Shown: positions 17,723 through 29,885, counted from the stretch's first letter. The stretch is DNA of 50,802 nucleotides from Luteimonas endophytica (GCF_029887875.1 NZ_JARXRM010000036.1:1-50802), one strand, 5' to 3'. The notes: generated from the sequence alone by a model not told the origin. Translations and numbers: made by a program.

Positions 17723-17747
17723 CGGCGCGCATCAGGAATGCGCGCCG
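17723..17747. repeat. Perfect 10-bp hairpin in the hupB leader
   Basis: CGGCGCGCAT and ATGCGCGCCG with a 5-nt loop. It immediately follows the inferred hupB transcription start (about 17753) on the minus strand. Confidence 0.7.
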
Positions 17748-17759
17748 CGATTTGCGACC

Positions 17760-17788
17760 GTTATACCAGCGGCCCCTACCCCACGCAA
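17760..17788 (-). promoter_or_regulatory. hupB promoter
   Basis: On the minus strand, TTGCGT (17788-17783), a 17-nt spacer, then TATAAC (17765-17760). It gives a leader of about 110 nt. Just upstream, AAAAACCGC (17817-17809) and GCGATTTTT (17800-17792) form a possible lon terminator stem. Confidence 0.65.
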
Positions 17789-17848
17789 CCGAAAAATCGC
17801 ACAACCACGCGGTTTTTGGCTGAAGCCGGCCTGAGGACCCGATGCGAC

Positions 17849-20272
<2,424 letters not shown>

Positions 20273-20330
20273 GTTGGCTCCGTGAAGGCGATTGGGCGGC
20301 ACGGCCGGGGGCCGGCGCCGGATGTCCCCG

Positions 20331-20359
20331 TTATGGGGCTGACGCGGGATCGATGCAAG
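20331..20359 (-). promoter_or_regulatory. Sigma-32 (heat-shock) type promoter of lon
   Basis: Minus strand: CTTGCAT (20359-20353), 14 nt, CCCCATAA (20338-20331). This is close to the sigma-32 pattern CTTGAAA ... CCCCAT-T. Predicted leader about 50 nt. lon is a known heat-shock gene in gammaproteobacteria. Confidence 0.7.
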
Positions 20360-20633
20360 CGGACACTGCGTGCCGCTCGTCGAACCCCGACCGTCGACCC
20401 GAAATCAGAGACTTAGCCCCAAGAGCGGTGCCGGAGTCCGCCCTGGGCAGCGCTGCCAGGGCGCACAGAATTATTGGTACTTCATCGGCGCCTGCTCGGA
20501 AGGCTGCTTCTGGACGACGGATCAAGCAGGAACTCCGACAATACCGCCTGGAACTGCTCTGGCGTTCCGCGCGAGCCCCGCGCGCTTACGCGGCCACGAT
20601 GGCAGCTCCCGCCGCGGCTGCCGCGGCTGCGCT
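20360..20633. other. Spacer between PAAR gene and lon
   Basis: 274 nt with no gene seen. It holds one near-palindrome (20441-20461, CCCTGGGCAGC/GCTGCCAGGG) and a stretch of lower GC (around 20401-20420 and 20468-20480) than its surroundings. No U-run terminator is visible behind the PAAR gene. Confidence 0.4.
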
Positions 20634-20933
20634 TCAGGCGCCAGCGCCACCGCCTGCACCACCACCCGGATCCACGAACACCCGCATCTGCTTGGCCGAG
20701 AGCACCTTGCAGCCGCAGGCCAGGGTGCTGCCGTGCAGGGCGACCGGCTGGCCGTCGACGACCAGGGTCGGGTCGCCGTCCAGGATCGGAAACGCGCCCT
20801 TGTGTTGCGGGCAGGTGGCCTGGTCGGTGACCCGGGCGACGGGCACGCCGTCGATATCGGTGAACGGCGAGCCGGTGAGGACGCGGCCGCCGCTGCTGGT
20901 GGGGTCGCCCTGAACGATCCAGTTCTTGGCCAT
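20634..20933 (-). CDS. PAAR-domain protein
   Basis: 99 residues. PAAR repeats form the sharpened zinc-stabilised tip of type VI secretion VgrG spikes. Visible features: GDPTSSGGRVLTGSPFTDIDG, ATCPQHKG, DGQPVALHGSTLACGCKVLS (candidate Zn ligands His and Cys) and a Gly-rich tail. No effector domain is attached. It sits between clpX and lon, which are normally adjacent in this class; no other type VI gene is in the window. An AAAGGG motif lies about 7 nt before the ATG. Confidence 0.88.
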   Translation of the reverse strand: MAKNWIVQGDPTSSGGRVLTGSPFTDIDGVPVARVTDQATCPQHKGAFPILDGDPTLVVDGQPVALHGSTLACGCKVLSAKQMRVFVDPGGGAGGGAGA

Positions 20934-20981
20934 GCAAAATCCCTTTGCCAGTGATGGGGTCGAACTTCCCTGTGGTGGCGC

Positions 20982-22268
<1,287 letters not shown>

Positions 22269-22471
22269 GCGTCGGTTACCCGGTGGTGCTCCCGGCCGGA
22301 GACGGGATTCGGTTCGAGAATAGCATAGCGATGGCGTCGCGCCAGAACCCCCGCCAGGGACGGAAACCGTCGCTGCGCCAATGGGTTACGGCGCTCCATC
22401 GGATGCCGATGGCAGGCGGGCGGCACCGGTTGCAGGCCGGTCCGCCCTGCCTTGGTCGATCCCTGCAAGAT

Positions 22472-23101
22472 TCAGGCCGGCTGGATCGACTCTTCGGGCC
22501 TGCGCTCGAGCACCTCGTCGACCAGGCCGTACTCGCGCGCCGCCACGGCGCTCTTGAAGTTGTCGCGCTCGGTGTCGGCCGCGATGGTGTCGAAACTCTG
22601 GCCGGTATGGCCGGCGAGGATCTCGTTCAGGCGCTGGCGCAGGGCGAGGATCTCGCGCGCGTGGATGTCGATGTCGGTGGCCTGGCCCTGGAAGCCGCCG
22701 AGGGGCTGGTGGATCATGATCCGCGAGTTCGGCAGCGCGTAGCGCTTGCCCTTGGCGCCGGCGGCCAGCAACAGCGCGCCCATGCTCGCGGCCTGGCCCA
22801 CGCAGATGGTGCTCACGTCGGGCTTGATGAACTGCATGGTGTCGTAGATCGCCATGCCGGCGGTGACCACGCCGCCGGGCGAGTTGATGTAGAGGTTGAT
22901 GTCCTTCTCGGGATTCTCGGCCTCGAGGAACAGCAGCTGGGCGATGATCACGTTGGCGACGTGGTCGTCGATGCCGCCGACCAGGAAGATCACCCGCTCC
23001 TTCAGCAGCCTCGAATAGATGTCGTAGGCGCGCTCGCCGCGGCTGGTCTGTTCGACCACCATCGGGACGAGGTTGAGGGCCGTGGTCGGGATGCTGCTCA
23101 T
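22472..23101 (-). CDS. clpP: ClpP protease proteolytic subunit
   Basis: 209 residues. Catalytic Ser in [15 protein letters not shown], His in [13 protein letters not shown], Asp in [26 protein letters not shown] is the family oligomer/strand motif. The short N-terminal propeptide ends before [17 protein letters not shown]. It forms the tetradecameric chamber for ClpX. It starts 64 nt after tig, consistent with a tig-clpP transcript. Confidence 0.98.
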   Translation of the reverse strand: MSSIPTTALNLVPMVVEQTSRGERAYDIYSRLLKERVIFLVGGIDDHVANVIIAQLLFLEAENPEKDINLYINSPGGVVTAGMAIYDTMQFIKPDVSTICVGQAASMGALLLAAGAKGKRYALPNSRIMIHQPLGGFQGQATDIDIHAREILALRQRLNEILAGHTGQSFDTIAADTERDNFKSAVAAREYGLVDEVLERRPEESIQPA

Positions 23102-23165
23102 GGGCGGAGTCCGGTTTGCGTGGGGGATCCGGCCGCGGCCGGCGGTGCTGGAACGAGCGGCCGCA

Positions 23166-24464
23166 TCACTGCTGCGGGGCGATCGCTTCCTGGAAGCTGA
23201 GTTGCTGCTCGGTGTGCTGGGCGCGCTCGGCGATCCAGTCGATCACCTGCTCCTCCATCACCCGGTTCTGCAGTCCCGACATCAGCTGGGGGTCGTTGCG
23301 GTACAACTCAATGACCTGGTCGGGCTCCTCGTAGGTGGAGGCGATCAGCCGGAGGGTCTCGTTCAGGCGCTTGGAGTCGAGCTGCAGCTTGTGGTTGCGG
23401 GCGATCTCGCCGACCAGCAGGCCGACCAGCACGCGCTTGCGCGCCGGCTCCATGAACTGCTGGTGGGCGTCGGCCGGCAATTCGACGTTGCGGCCCTGGC
23501 GGCGCGCCTGCTCGACCGCCTGGCGCGCCATCGAGCGCGCCTCGCTCTCGACCAGCCGCGGCGGCAGGTCCACCTGCGCCCAGGTCGCGACCAGCTGCTC
23601 GCCGACCTCGCGGCGCAGCCGGTTCATCAGCGCGCCCTTGAGCTCGCGCTCCAGATTGGTGCGGATCTCGCTGCGGAACTGGTCGAGCTCGCCCGCCTTG
23701 ACCCCGAAGCTCTTGATGAAGGCGGCATCGACCTCGGGCAGCACCTGCTCGGAGACCCGCTCGACCTTCACGTGCACTTCCGCCTTCTTGCCGGCCAGCT
23801 GCGGCACCCGCCAGCCGGTGGGGAACTCGACCTCGACGGTCTTCTCGTCCCCGGCCGCCATGCCGGTCAGCGCCTGCTCCAGCGCCGGCAGCATCGCGCC
23901 GCTGCCGAGCACCGGGGTGCCCTTCTCGGCGCCCTCGGCCGGCAGGCGCTCGTCGCCGATCTGCGACCAGGTCTCGATGTCCAGCGCATCGCCCTCCTGC
24001 GCCGGGCGGGTCACCTCGCTCCAGCTGCGCCGCTGCAGGCGCAGGTTCTCGATCATGCGGTCGATGTCCTCCTCGGTGACCTCGGCGGTGTGGCGCACCA
24101 CCGAGAGCTTCGAGACATCGATCTGGCCGAAGTCCGGCACCACCTCGAAGGTGGCGACGTAGGCCAGCCCGTCGGCACTCTCGGGCTCGATCCGCGGGGC
24201 GCCGGCCAGGCGCAGGTCGTTCTCGCGCACGGCCTCGTCGAAGCCCTCGCGCAGCATGCGGTCGAGCACCTCGGCGCGCACCTGCTCGCCGTAGCGCTGC
24301 TCGATCACCTTCGCCGGCACCTTTCCGGGCCGGAACCCCTTGATGCGCGCGGTGCGCGCGATCTCGCGAAGGCGCCCGCCGACACCGGTCTCGAGGCGCT
24401 CCGCGGGGAGCTGGAACGTCATCCGGCGCTCGAGCGCGCCCACGGATTCGACCGAAACTTGCAT
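23166..24464 (-). CDS. tig: Trigger factor
   Basis: 432 residues. A ribosome-associated chaperone that receives nascent chains. Ribosome-binding signature GFRPGKVP near residue 44; FKBP-like isomerase domain around residues 150-245 ([10 protein letters not shown] ... [19 protein letters not shown]); then the C-terminal helical arms. ATG 24464 (MQVSVESVG) is chosen because AGGAG sits 6 nt upstream and MQVSVE is the family start. Confidence 0.96.
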   Translation of the reverse strand: MQVSVESVGALERRMTFQLPAERLETGVGGRLREIARTARIKGFRPGKVPAKVIEQRYGEQVRAEVLDRMLREGFDEAVRENDLRLAGAPRIEPESADGLAYVATFEVVPDFGQIDVSKLSVVRHTAEVTEEDIDRMIENLRLQRRSWSEVTRPAQEGDALDIETWSQIGDERLPAEGAEKGTPVLGSGAMLPALEQALTGMAAGDEKTVEVEFPTGWRVPQLAGKKAEVHVKVERVSEQVLPEVDAAFIKSFGVKAGELDQFRSEIRTNLERELKGALMNRLRREVGEQLVATWAQVDLPPRLVESEARSMARQAVEQARRQGRNVELPADAHQQFMEPARKRVLVGLLVGEIARNHKLQLDSKRLNETLRLIASTYEEPDQVIELYRNDPQLMSGLQNRVMEEQVIDWIAERAQHTEQQLSFQEAIAPQQ

Positions 24465-24750
24465 AACCACTCCTGCCACCGCGGCCGCTGCCGGGTTTGT
24501 CGTCTTGTAGGGATGTCGGGCCGCGGCCCCGGAGGCCTAGGCCACGGGTCCGGCGGAACTGGATATTGTGGCCGATTCGGCGGGAGGCCGCCAGCTCGGG
24601 AGGGCAGGTCCGTGGCGGCCGCGGGCCTGCTCCGCCGGCTCCGAGCGCTGGTCCATCCGCGGTCCGGACGAGCTGGAAGCCCGGGGGCGTCGGCCTCACG
24701 GCCGGCGAACGCGCGTTCATCGCCGCCCCACCTGGTCATCCTGTCTGGGC
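24465..24750. other. Intergenic region between tig and tRNA-Leu
   Basis: 286 nt. It should contain the tig promoter, but I see only a weak -10-like CAATAT on the minus strand near 24567 with no -35. The 24640-24675 part (GGTCCATCCGCGGTCC) vaguely resembles the inner palindromes of the dispersed repeat but is too degenerate to call. Confidence 0.3.
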
Positions 24751-24837
24751 TGGTGCGAAAGGCGGGACTCGAACCCGCACGGGGGTTACCCGCTGGAACC
24801 TAAATCCAGTGCGTCTACCAGTTCCGCCACTTTCGCA
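24751..24837 (-). tRNA. tRNA-Leu(TAG)
   Basis: 87 nt, class II. Acceptor TGCGAAA pairs with TTTCGCA; CCA is encoded. The anticodon stem CTGGA/TCCAG encloses TTTAGGT, giving TAG. A terminator upstream separates it from the other four tRNAs. Confidence 0.97.
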
Positions 24838-24905
24838 GTCCTCGAGCCGGCGCCCGTGGCAATTCTAGCTCCGCCGGCGGCCGAGCCGGCGCTCCCGCCG
24901 CAACG

Positions 24906-24927
24906 AAAAACGCCCGGCAAGCCGGGC
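24906..24927 (-). terminator. Intrinsic terminator after tRNA-Lys
   Basis: Minus strand: GCCCGGC-TT-GCCGGGC followed by GTTTTT. It ends the Pro-Arg-His-Lys tRNA run and implies separate transcription of tRNA-Leu. Confidence 0.85.
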
Positions 24928-24939
24928 GCGTTTCGAGAC

Positions 24940-25015
24940 TGGTGGGCCGTCAAGGATTCGAACCTTGGACCTACTGATTAAGAGTCAGCTGCTCTACCAA
25001 CTGAGCTAACGGCCC
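24940..25015 (-). tRNA. tRNA-Lys(CTT)
   Basis: 76 nt. Acceptor GGGCCGT pairs with ACGGCCC; CCA is encoded. The anticodon loop CTCTTAA gives CTT. Confidence 0.96.
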
Positions 25016-25086
25016 CGAAAATCGGCCGCGCAGTGTAAGCAAACCTGCGCGTACTGGCAATCGCCACCAGGCGACCGCCTCGGGTA

Positions 25087-25164
25087 TGGGGTGGACGAGG
25101 GGACTCGAACCCCCGACATCCGGAATCACAATCCGGGACTCTAACCAACTGAGCTACGTCCACC
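25087..25164 (-). tRNA. tRNA-His(GTG)
   Basis: 78 nt including the extra 5' G (-1) that is diagnostic of tRNA-His and faces discriminator C. The anticodon loop TTGTGAT gives GTG; CCA is encoded. Confidence 0.97.
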
Positions 25165-25205
25165 ATCGGAACATCACACCAGGCCCGCCAGGCCACGGCC
25201 CTGGG

Positions 25206-25282
25206 TGGCGCGCCCGGCAGGACTCGAACCTGCAACCACCGGCTTAGAAGGCCGGTGCTCTATCCGGTTGAGCTACGGGCGC
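25206..25282 (-). tRNA. tRNA-Arg(TCT)
   Basis: 77 nt. Acceptor GCGCCCG pairs with CGGGCGC; CCA is encoded. The anticodon loop CTTCTAA gives TCT. Confidence 0.97.
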
Positions 25283-25323
25283 CCGGCCGGATTGTCGCAC
25301 CTTCGCCGCCCCGGGGGGCCGGA

Positions 25324-25400
25324 TGGTCGGGGTAGAGGGATTCGAACCCCCGACATCCTGCTCCCAAAGCAGGCGCGCTACCAGACTGCGCTATACCCCG
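25324..25400 (-). tRNA. tRNA-Pro(TGG)
   Basis: 77 nt. Acceptor CGGGGTA pairs with TACCCCG; CCA is encoded. The anticodon loop TTTGGGA gives TGG. It is the first gene of the minus-strand tRNA run. A second, different tRNA-Pro (GGG) lies at 45 kb. Confidence 0.97.
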
Positions 25401-25583
25401 CCGACGTCGAACGGTGCGATCCCACCCGCGTCCACTGCGGCGCGAAGGGGTGGTCATTGTCAGGAGGCCCCGCGCCCCTGTCAACGAAATCCAACCGTCG
25501 GCCGGCGCCAGCGGCGCGCCGGAGCCGCGTTTCGAGTGTATCCTCTTGCCGGTCTTCACCAATCATCATCAGGGGCAAAGTCA

Positions 25584-26342
25584 ATGCGCAGCGGCAATCC
25601 GGCACTCAAGGAATCGACATTCCTGGACCTCGGCAGCGGCAGCGTCGTCTCCCGCGCCGGCGAGACGATGACCCTCAACGGGACGGTCAACAAGACCGCC
25701 ATCCTGCTGCTGCTGACGGTCATGACCGCGGCGTTCGCCTGGACCCAGGCCCTGACCCCGACCGGCGAGCTGGCCCCCGGCTTCAACGTCTACGTCTGGG
25801 GCGGCGCCATCGGTGGCTTCATCGTCGCCCTGGTGACCATCTTCAAGAAGGAATGGGCGCCGGTGACCGCGCCGCTGTACGCGCTGGTCGAGGGCTTCTT
25901 CCTCGGCGCGATCTCGGCGATGTACAACAACTTCTTCGACGGCATCGTGATGCAGGCGGTGATGCTCACCTTCGGCACCCTGTTCGCGCTGCTGTTCGCC
26001 TATCGCTCGGGGCTGATCAAGGCCACCGAGAACTTCAAGCTCGGCGTGGTCGCCGCCACCGGCGGCATCGCCCTGGTGTACCTGGCCACGATCGTGCTGG
26101 GCTTCTTCGGCATCAACATGCCGATGATCCACGACAACGGCCTGATCGGCATCGGCTTCAGCCTGTTCGTGATCGTGATCGCGGCGCTCAACCTGGTGCT
26201 CGATTTCGACTTCATCGAAACCGGCGTGGAGCAGGGCGCGCCGAAGTACATGGAGTGGTACGGCGCCTTCGGCCTGATCGTCACGCTGGTGTGGCTGTAC
26301 CTGGAGTTCCTGCGCCTGTTGGCGAAGCTGCAGTCGCGCTGA
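25584..26342 (+). CDS. Bax inhibitor-1 / YccA-YbhL family membrane protein
   Basis: 252 residues with seven hydrophobic segments, starting after residue 37 (TAILLLLTVMTAAFAW) and ending in TLVWLYLEFLRLL. The family signature around VEGFFLGAISAMYNNFFDG and the acidic LVLDFDFIETG motif in the last third are present. Members are inner-membrane proteins; YccA of E. coli inhibits FtsH and others conduct calcium. The role here is not decidable. The start is supported by AGGGG 9 nt upstream. It is closed by a strong terminator. Confidence 0.9.
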   Translation: MRSGNPALKESTFLDLGSGSVVSRAGETMTLNGTVNKTAILLLLTVMTAAFAWTQALTPTGELAPGFNVYVWGGAIGGFIVALVTIFKKEWAPVTAPLYALVEGFFLGAISAMYNNFFDGIVMQAVMLTFGTLFALLFAYRSGLIKATENFKLGVVAATGGIALVYLATIVLGFFGINMPMIHDNGLIGIGFSLFVIVIAALNLVLDFDFIETGVEQGAPKYMEWYGAFGLIVTLVWLYLEFLRLLAKLQSR

Positions 26343-26360
26343 GCGGACCTGAAGATCAAG

Positions 26361-26394
26361 AAAAAAAAGGGCGCTCCGGCGCCCTTTTTTTTTT
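26361..26394 (+). terminator. Bidirectional intrinsic terminator after the BI-1 gene
   Basis: A run of eight A, stem GGGCGC-tccg-GCGCCC, then ten T. The A- and T-runs extend the stem and let it work on both strands. Confidence 0.95.
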
Positions 26395-26471
26395 GCTGTT
26401 TGGTCCGCCCCGCAAACAGCCGGCTCCACGGGCCGACCGTTGAATCAAGCCGCCGCCCCGCGCAGGGACCA

Positions 26472-26577
26472 GGCCGGTACGGCGTCCCGGGGCGGGACCG
26501 CCGACGCCATGGATGGCGTCGACGAGCCTCCATGGATGGATTCACGGCGTGTCCCGCACCTGGGCGCCGTGCCGGCC
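26472..26577. repeat. Composite palindromic repeat, TCCA/TGGA-centre subtype
   Basis: Outer arms 26472-26498 and 26551-26577 are 27 nt each, pair without gaps at 23 positions, and two of the four differences are G-U compatible. Inside are GACGCCA-TGGA-TGGCGTC (26503-26520) and TCCA-TGGA-TGGA (26529-26540). It lies between the convergent BI-1 and NhaC-type genes. Same design as the element at 50560. Confidence 0.75.
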
Positions 26578-26590
26578 CGCCCGCGTAGCC

Positions 26591-27922
26591 TCACGGCCGG
26601 GAATCGAAAGGCGGACCACCCGCGTCGCGCGCCGGACGCGGCCACAGGATGAAGGCCAGCGCGACCAGCGCCAGGATCCAGCAGTAGTGGACGCGGCCTG
26701 CCAGCTGCAGCGGCGACAGCGCCGCCAGCGAGGCCGCCAGCAGGATCTGCGCCCCGTAGGGCAGCACCCCCTGCAGCACGCAGGCGAAGATGTCGAGCAG
26801 GCTGGCCGCCCGCCGCGGCTCCACCGCGTGGCGCACGGCGATGTCCCGCGCCAGCGGCCCGCTCACCAGGATCGCCACGGTGTTGTTCGCGGTCAGCGCG
26901 TCGGTGCCCGCGGCCAGGGTGGCGATACCGAGCTCGCCCGCGCGGCGCCCGGTCCGGGCGCCGGCCATCCGCGCGATCAGGGCCGCGACCCAGTCCAGTC
27001 CACCCAGCACCCGGGTCAGGGCCGCCAGCCCGCCGATCAGGATCGACAGCAGGGTGATCTCGACCATGCCCTCGTAGCCGAGCCAGACGTCCCCGGCCAG
27101 CCGGGGAAGGTCGTAGCCGGGCGCCATCGCGAATCCCAGCGCACCGGCGAAGGCGATGCCGATGCCCAGCACCACCACCACGTTCATCCCGGCGACCGCC
27201 AGCCCCAGGACCAGCACATAGGGAAGCGCCAGCCAGGGCGAGGCGTCCACCGGCGCCTGAACCTCCGCGCTCCGCCCCAGCACCGCCAGCAGCGCCGCGG
27301 TGGCCAGGGCCGCCGGCACGGCGATGCGGACGTTCTCGCGGAACTTGTCGCGCATGCCGACCCCCTGGCTGCGGGTGGCGGCGATGGTGGTATCCGAGAT
27401 GACCGACAGGTTGTCGCCGAACATCGCGCCGCCGACCACGGCGCCCACCACCAGGCCGCGGTCCATGCCCGCGGCCTCGGCCACGCCCAGCGCGATCGGC
27501 GTCACCGCGGCGATCGTCCCCATCGAGGTCCCCACCGCCAGGGCCACGAACCCGGCGACCAGGAACAGCCCGGGTAGGACCAGCGAGGTCGGCAGCGCGC
27601 CCAGGCCGAGCGCCACCACCGCGTCCACCGCACCGATCTGCCGCGACACCGTGGCGAATGCCCCGGCCAGCAGAAACACCAGGCACATCAGCATCACGTT
27701 GGGATGCCCCATCCCGCCCAGCAGGGTCTCCATCGCCGGCAGCCCGCGCCGCCACGCCAGCCAGGCGCCCAGCGCCAGCGCCGGCAGGATCGCCACCGGG
27801 GCGCGCAGCTGGTAGAAGCCCAGCTCGGCGCCCTGGACGGTGTAATGGATCCCCGCCCCGAGGAACAGGGCCAGGAACAGCAGCAGGGGCGTCAATGCGA
27901 TGACGCCGGGTCGTTCGCTCAT
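26591..27922 (-). CDS. NhaC-family Na+/H+ antiporter-like transporter
   Basis: 443 residues, about a dozen membrane helices. NhaC/ArsB-superfamily signatures: FVALAVGTSMGTIAAVTPIA, GAMFGDNLSVISDTTIAATR and ATLAAGTDALTANNTVAIL, the pseudo-symmetric half-repeats of the family. It probably exchanges Na+ or a related substrate for H+ across the inner membrane; substrate specificity is not readable. The N-terminus is MSERPGVIALTPLLLFLALF. Neighbours give no further hint. Confidence 0.87.
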   Translation of the reverse strand: MSERPGVIALTPLLLFLALFLGAGIHYTVQGAELGFYQLRAPVAILPALALGAWLAWRRGLPAMETLLGGMGHPNVMLMCLVFLLAGAFATVSRQIGAVDAVVALGLGALPTSLVLPGLFLVAGFVALAVGTSMGTIAAVTPIALGVAEAAGMDRGLVVGAVVGGAMFGDNLSVISDTTIAATRSQGVGMRDKFRENVRIAVPAALATAALLAVLGRSAEVQAPVDASPWLALPYVLVLGLAVAGMNVVVVLGIGIAFAGALGFAMAPGYDLPRLAGDVWLGYEGMVEITLLSILIGGLAALTRVLGGLDWVAALIARMAGARTGRRAGELGIATLAAGTDALTANNTVAILVSGPLARDIAVRHAVEPRRAASLLDIFACVLQGVLPYGAQILLAASLAALSPLQLAGRVHYCWILALVALAFILWPRPARDAGGPPFDSRP

Positions 27923-27989
27923 GGGTGCGGGGACCGGCCGGGAAGTCCCCGATTCTGCGGCTAGAGCCGGGCGCCGTCAGCAGCAGCCG

Positions 27990-28997
27990 TCAGAGGCGGT
28001 TGGCGATCGCCCGGGCGAACGCCATGGTGTCGCCGTCGCCGCCGAGGTCGGGGGTCAGCGAGTCCTTCGCTTCCAGGGTCGCGATCACCGCCTCGCGCAG
28101 CCGCTGCGCCTGGTCCGGCTTGCCGAGATGGTCGAGCATCTGCGCCGCCCCCAGGATCAGGGCGCAGGGGTTGGCCAGCCCCTTGCCGGCGATGTCCGGG
28201 GCGGTGCCGTGCACGGCCTCGAAGATCGCCGCGTCCACGCCGATGTTGGCGCCGGGGGCCAGCCCCAGCCCGCCCACCAGCCCGGCGCACAGGTCCGAGA
28301 TGATGTCGCCGAACAGGTTGGTGGTGACGATGACATCGAACTGCTCGGGCCGCATCACCAGCTGCATGCAGGTGTTGTCGACGATCATCTCGTTGCATTC
28401 GATCTCGGGGTACTGGGCCGCGACCTCGCGCGCCACCTTCAGGAACAGCCCCGAGGTGGTCTTGAGGATATTGGCCTTGTGCACCACCGTGATCTTCTTG
28501 CGCCCGGTGCGCCGCGCCAGGTCGAAGGCGTAGCGGACGATGCGCTCGGAGCCCTTGCGGGTGACCTTCTGCATCAGGGTGGCGGTCTCGCCGTCCTCGG
28601 TGATCGACTGGCCCTCGCCGATGTAGGCGCCCTCGGTGTTCTCGCGAACGGTGACGATGTCCACGCCGCTCGGGAACCGGGACTTGGTGTTCGGGAAGGA
28701 CTTGGCCGGGCGCACGTTGGCGTAGAGGTCGAAATGCCGGCGCAGCGCCACGTTGATCGAGCTGAAGCCCTCGCCCACCGGGGTGGTCAGCGGGCTCTTG
28801 AGGGCGATGGCGTTGCGGCGGATCGATTCGAGCGTGGCGGCCGGCAGCAGTTCGCCGTGCTTCTCCATGGCGGCCAGGCCGGCGTCGGCGTACTCGTATT
28901 TCAGGCCGAGCTGCATGGTGTCGAGGACATGCAGGGTGGCGTCCATGATCTCCGGGCCGATGCCGTCGCCGCGGATGACCGTGATGGTCTGGGTCAT
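27990..28997 (-). CDS. Isocitrate dehydrogenase, NAD-type (IDH/IPMDH family)
   Basis: 335 residues, the short dimer/tetramer form (about 335 aa) rather than the 415-aa E. coli Icd. Family motifs: VIRGDGIGPEIMDATL, VDIVTVRENTEGAYIGEGQS, TVVHKANILKTTSGLF, metal site TTNLFGDIISDLCAGLVGG, and nucleotide-site EAVHGTAPDIAGKGLANP with Asp/Ile-type residues typical of NAD use. It converts isocitrate to 2-oxoglutarate. Homoisocitrate or 3-isopropylmalate dehydrogenase are alternatives, but no lysine or leucine pathway genes are nearby. A CATAAT box lies about 65 nt upstream without a clear -35. Confidence 0.85.
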   Translation of the reverse strand: MTQTITVIRGDGIGPEIMDATLHVLDTMQLGLKYEYADAGLAAMEKHGELLPAATLESIRRNAIALKSPLTTPVGEGFSSINVALRRHFDLYANVRPAKSFPNTKSRFPSGVDIVTVRENTEGAYIGEGQSITEDGETATLMQKVTRKGSERIVRYAFDLARRTGRKKITVVHKANILKTTSGLFLKVAREVAAQYPEIECNEMIVDNTCMQLVMRPEQFDVIVTTNLFGDIISDLCAGLVGGLGLAPGANIGVDAAIFEAVHGTAPDIAGKGLANPCALILGAAQMLDHLGKPDQAQRLREAVIATLEAKDSLTPDLGGDGDTMAFARAIANRL

Positions 28998-29187
28998 GAT
29001 GTTTTCCGTGCAGAAGGGCGCCGCGCAGGGGCGGGCGCCGGTTCGAAAGGGGACGGCGCATTATGCCGGAAGCACGCTCCGGCCGCAGCGACCGGCGGTG
29101 GCCCCATCGAGCGTACGAATGCACTTCGTGGGCATGGCGCGCGTCGAGTATTCGGGCTTCGGTGCCGTCCTTGCCCAGCAGGAGCGA

Positions 29188-29601
29188 TCAGCCGTGCTCG
29201 TGCGCTTCCGGCGGCTCCGGGACGGGGCCGGGCGGCTGAACGGTGCCGCCGAGGCGGTCGAGGAAATCGACCGCGCGGCGCATGTGCGGGATCACGATCG
29301 AGCCGCCCACCACCAGGCCGACTGAGAAGGCCTCGAACATCTCCTCGCGGGTCACCCCGGCCTCGTGGCACTGCGCGACGTGGTAGCTGATGCAGTCGTC
29401 GCAGCGCAGCACCAGCGAGGCGACCAGGCCGAGCAGCTCCTTGGTCTTCAGGTCCAGCGCGCCCGGCCGGTAGGTCTGGGTGTCGAGCGCGAAGAAGCGC
29501 CGCACGACCTGGTTCGGCTCTGCCAGGATCCGTTCGTTCATGCGCCTGCGGTAGGCGTTGAAGCCCGCGACGGGATCGTCCTGGTCGGGGCCGCCGGTCA
29601 T
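29188..29601 (-). CDS. Carboxymuconolactone decarboxylase / AhpD-like protein
   Basis: 137 residues. The CMD/AhpD helical fold is indicated by KTKELLGLVASLVLRCDDCISYHVAQCHEAG, containing a redox C-x2-C (CDDC) with a following His, and EEMFEAFSVGLVVGGSIVIPHMRRA. AhpD-type proteins are thiol-dependent antioxidants. The 5' end overlaps the glutaredoxin gene by ATGA, supporting a thiol-redox role. Confidence 0.85.
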   Translation of the reverse strand: MTGGPDQDDPVAGFNAYRRRMNERILAEPNQVVRRFFALDTQTYRPGALDLKTKELLGLVASLVLRCDDCISYHVAQCHEAGVTREEMFEAFSVGLVVGGSIVIPHMRRAVDFLDRLGGTVQPPGPVPEPPEAHEHG

Positions 29602-29885
29602 TCGCCGTCCCCCGCGAGCAGGCGATCGAAGCCCCCGGCCCGATGCAGGGCCATCATGTCGTCGTAGCCGCCGACGTGGGTCTCGCCGACGAAGATCTGC
29701 GGCACGCTGGTGCGCCGCGTCCGGGCCACCATCCGCTGGCGGGCGTCGGGATCGAGGTCGATCCGGACCTCGTTCCAGGCCAGGCCGCGGCTGCGCAGGA
29801 AATTCTTGGCGGCCACGCAGTAGCCGCAGACGGCGCTGGTGTACAGGGTGATCTCGGGGGATGTGGGGTCGGCTGGGGCGTTCAA
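29598..29885 (-). CDS. grxC: Glutaredoxin 3-like
   Basis: 95 residues. Active site CGYC (YTSAVCGYCVAAKNFL), cis-Pro in TSVPQIFVGE, and glutathione-site GGYDDMMALHRAG. It reduces disulfides with glutathione in the cytosol. It is translationally coupled to the AhpD-like gene. It is divergent from bepA across 117 nt. Confidence 0.93.
   Translation of the reverse strand: MNAPADPTSPEITLYTSAVCGYCVAAKNFLRSRGLAWNEVRIDLDPDARQRMVARTRRTSVPQIFVGETHVGGYDDMMALHRAGGFDRLLAGDGE

Noticed and set aside
24558..24600. tig promoter around CAATAT
   Set aside because: No -35 at a usable distance on the minus strand.
24751..25400. tRNA cluster as an integration site
   Set aside because: No integrase, direct repeats or compositional change next to any of the tRNA genes.
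29055..29080. Promoter of isocitrate dehydrogenase at CATAAT
   Set aside because: -10 match is good but the -35 region is GC-rich with no match; too weak to list.
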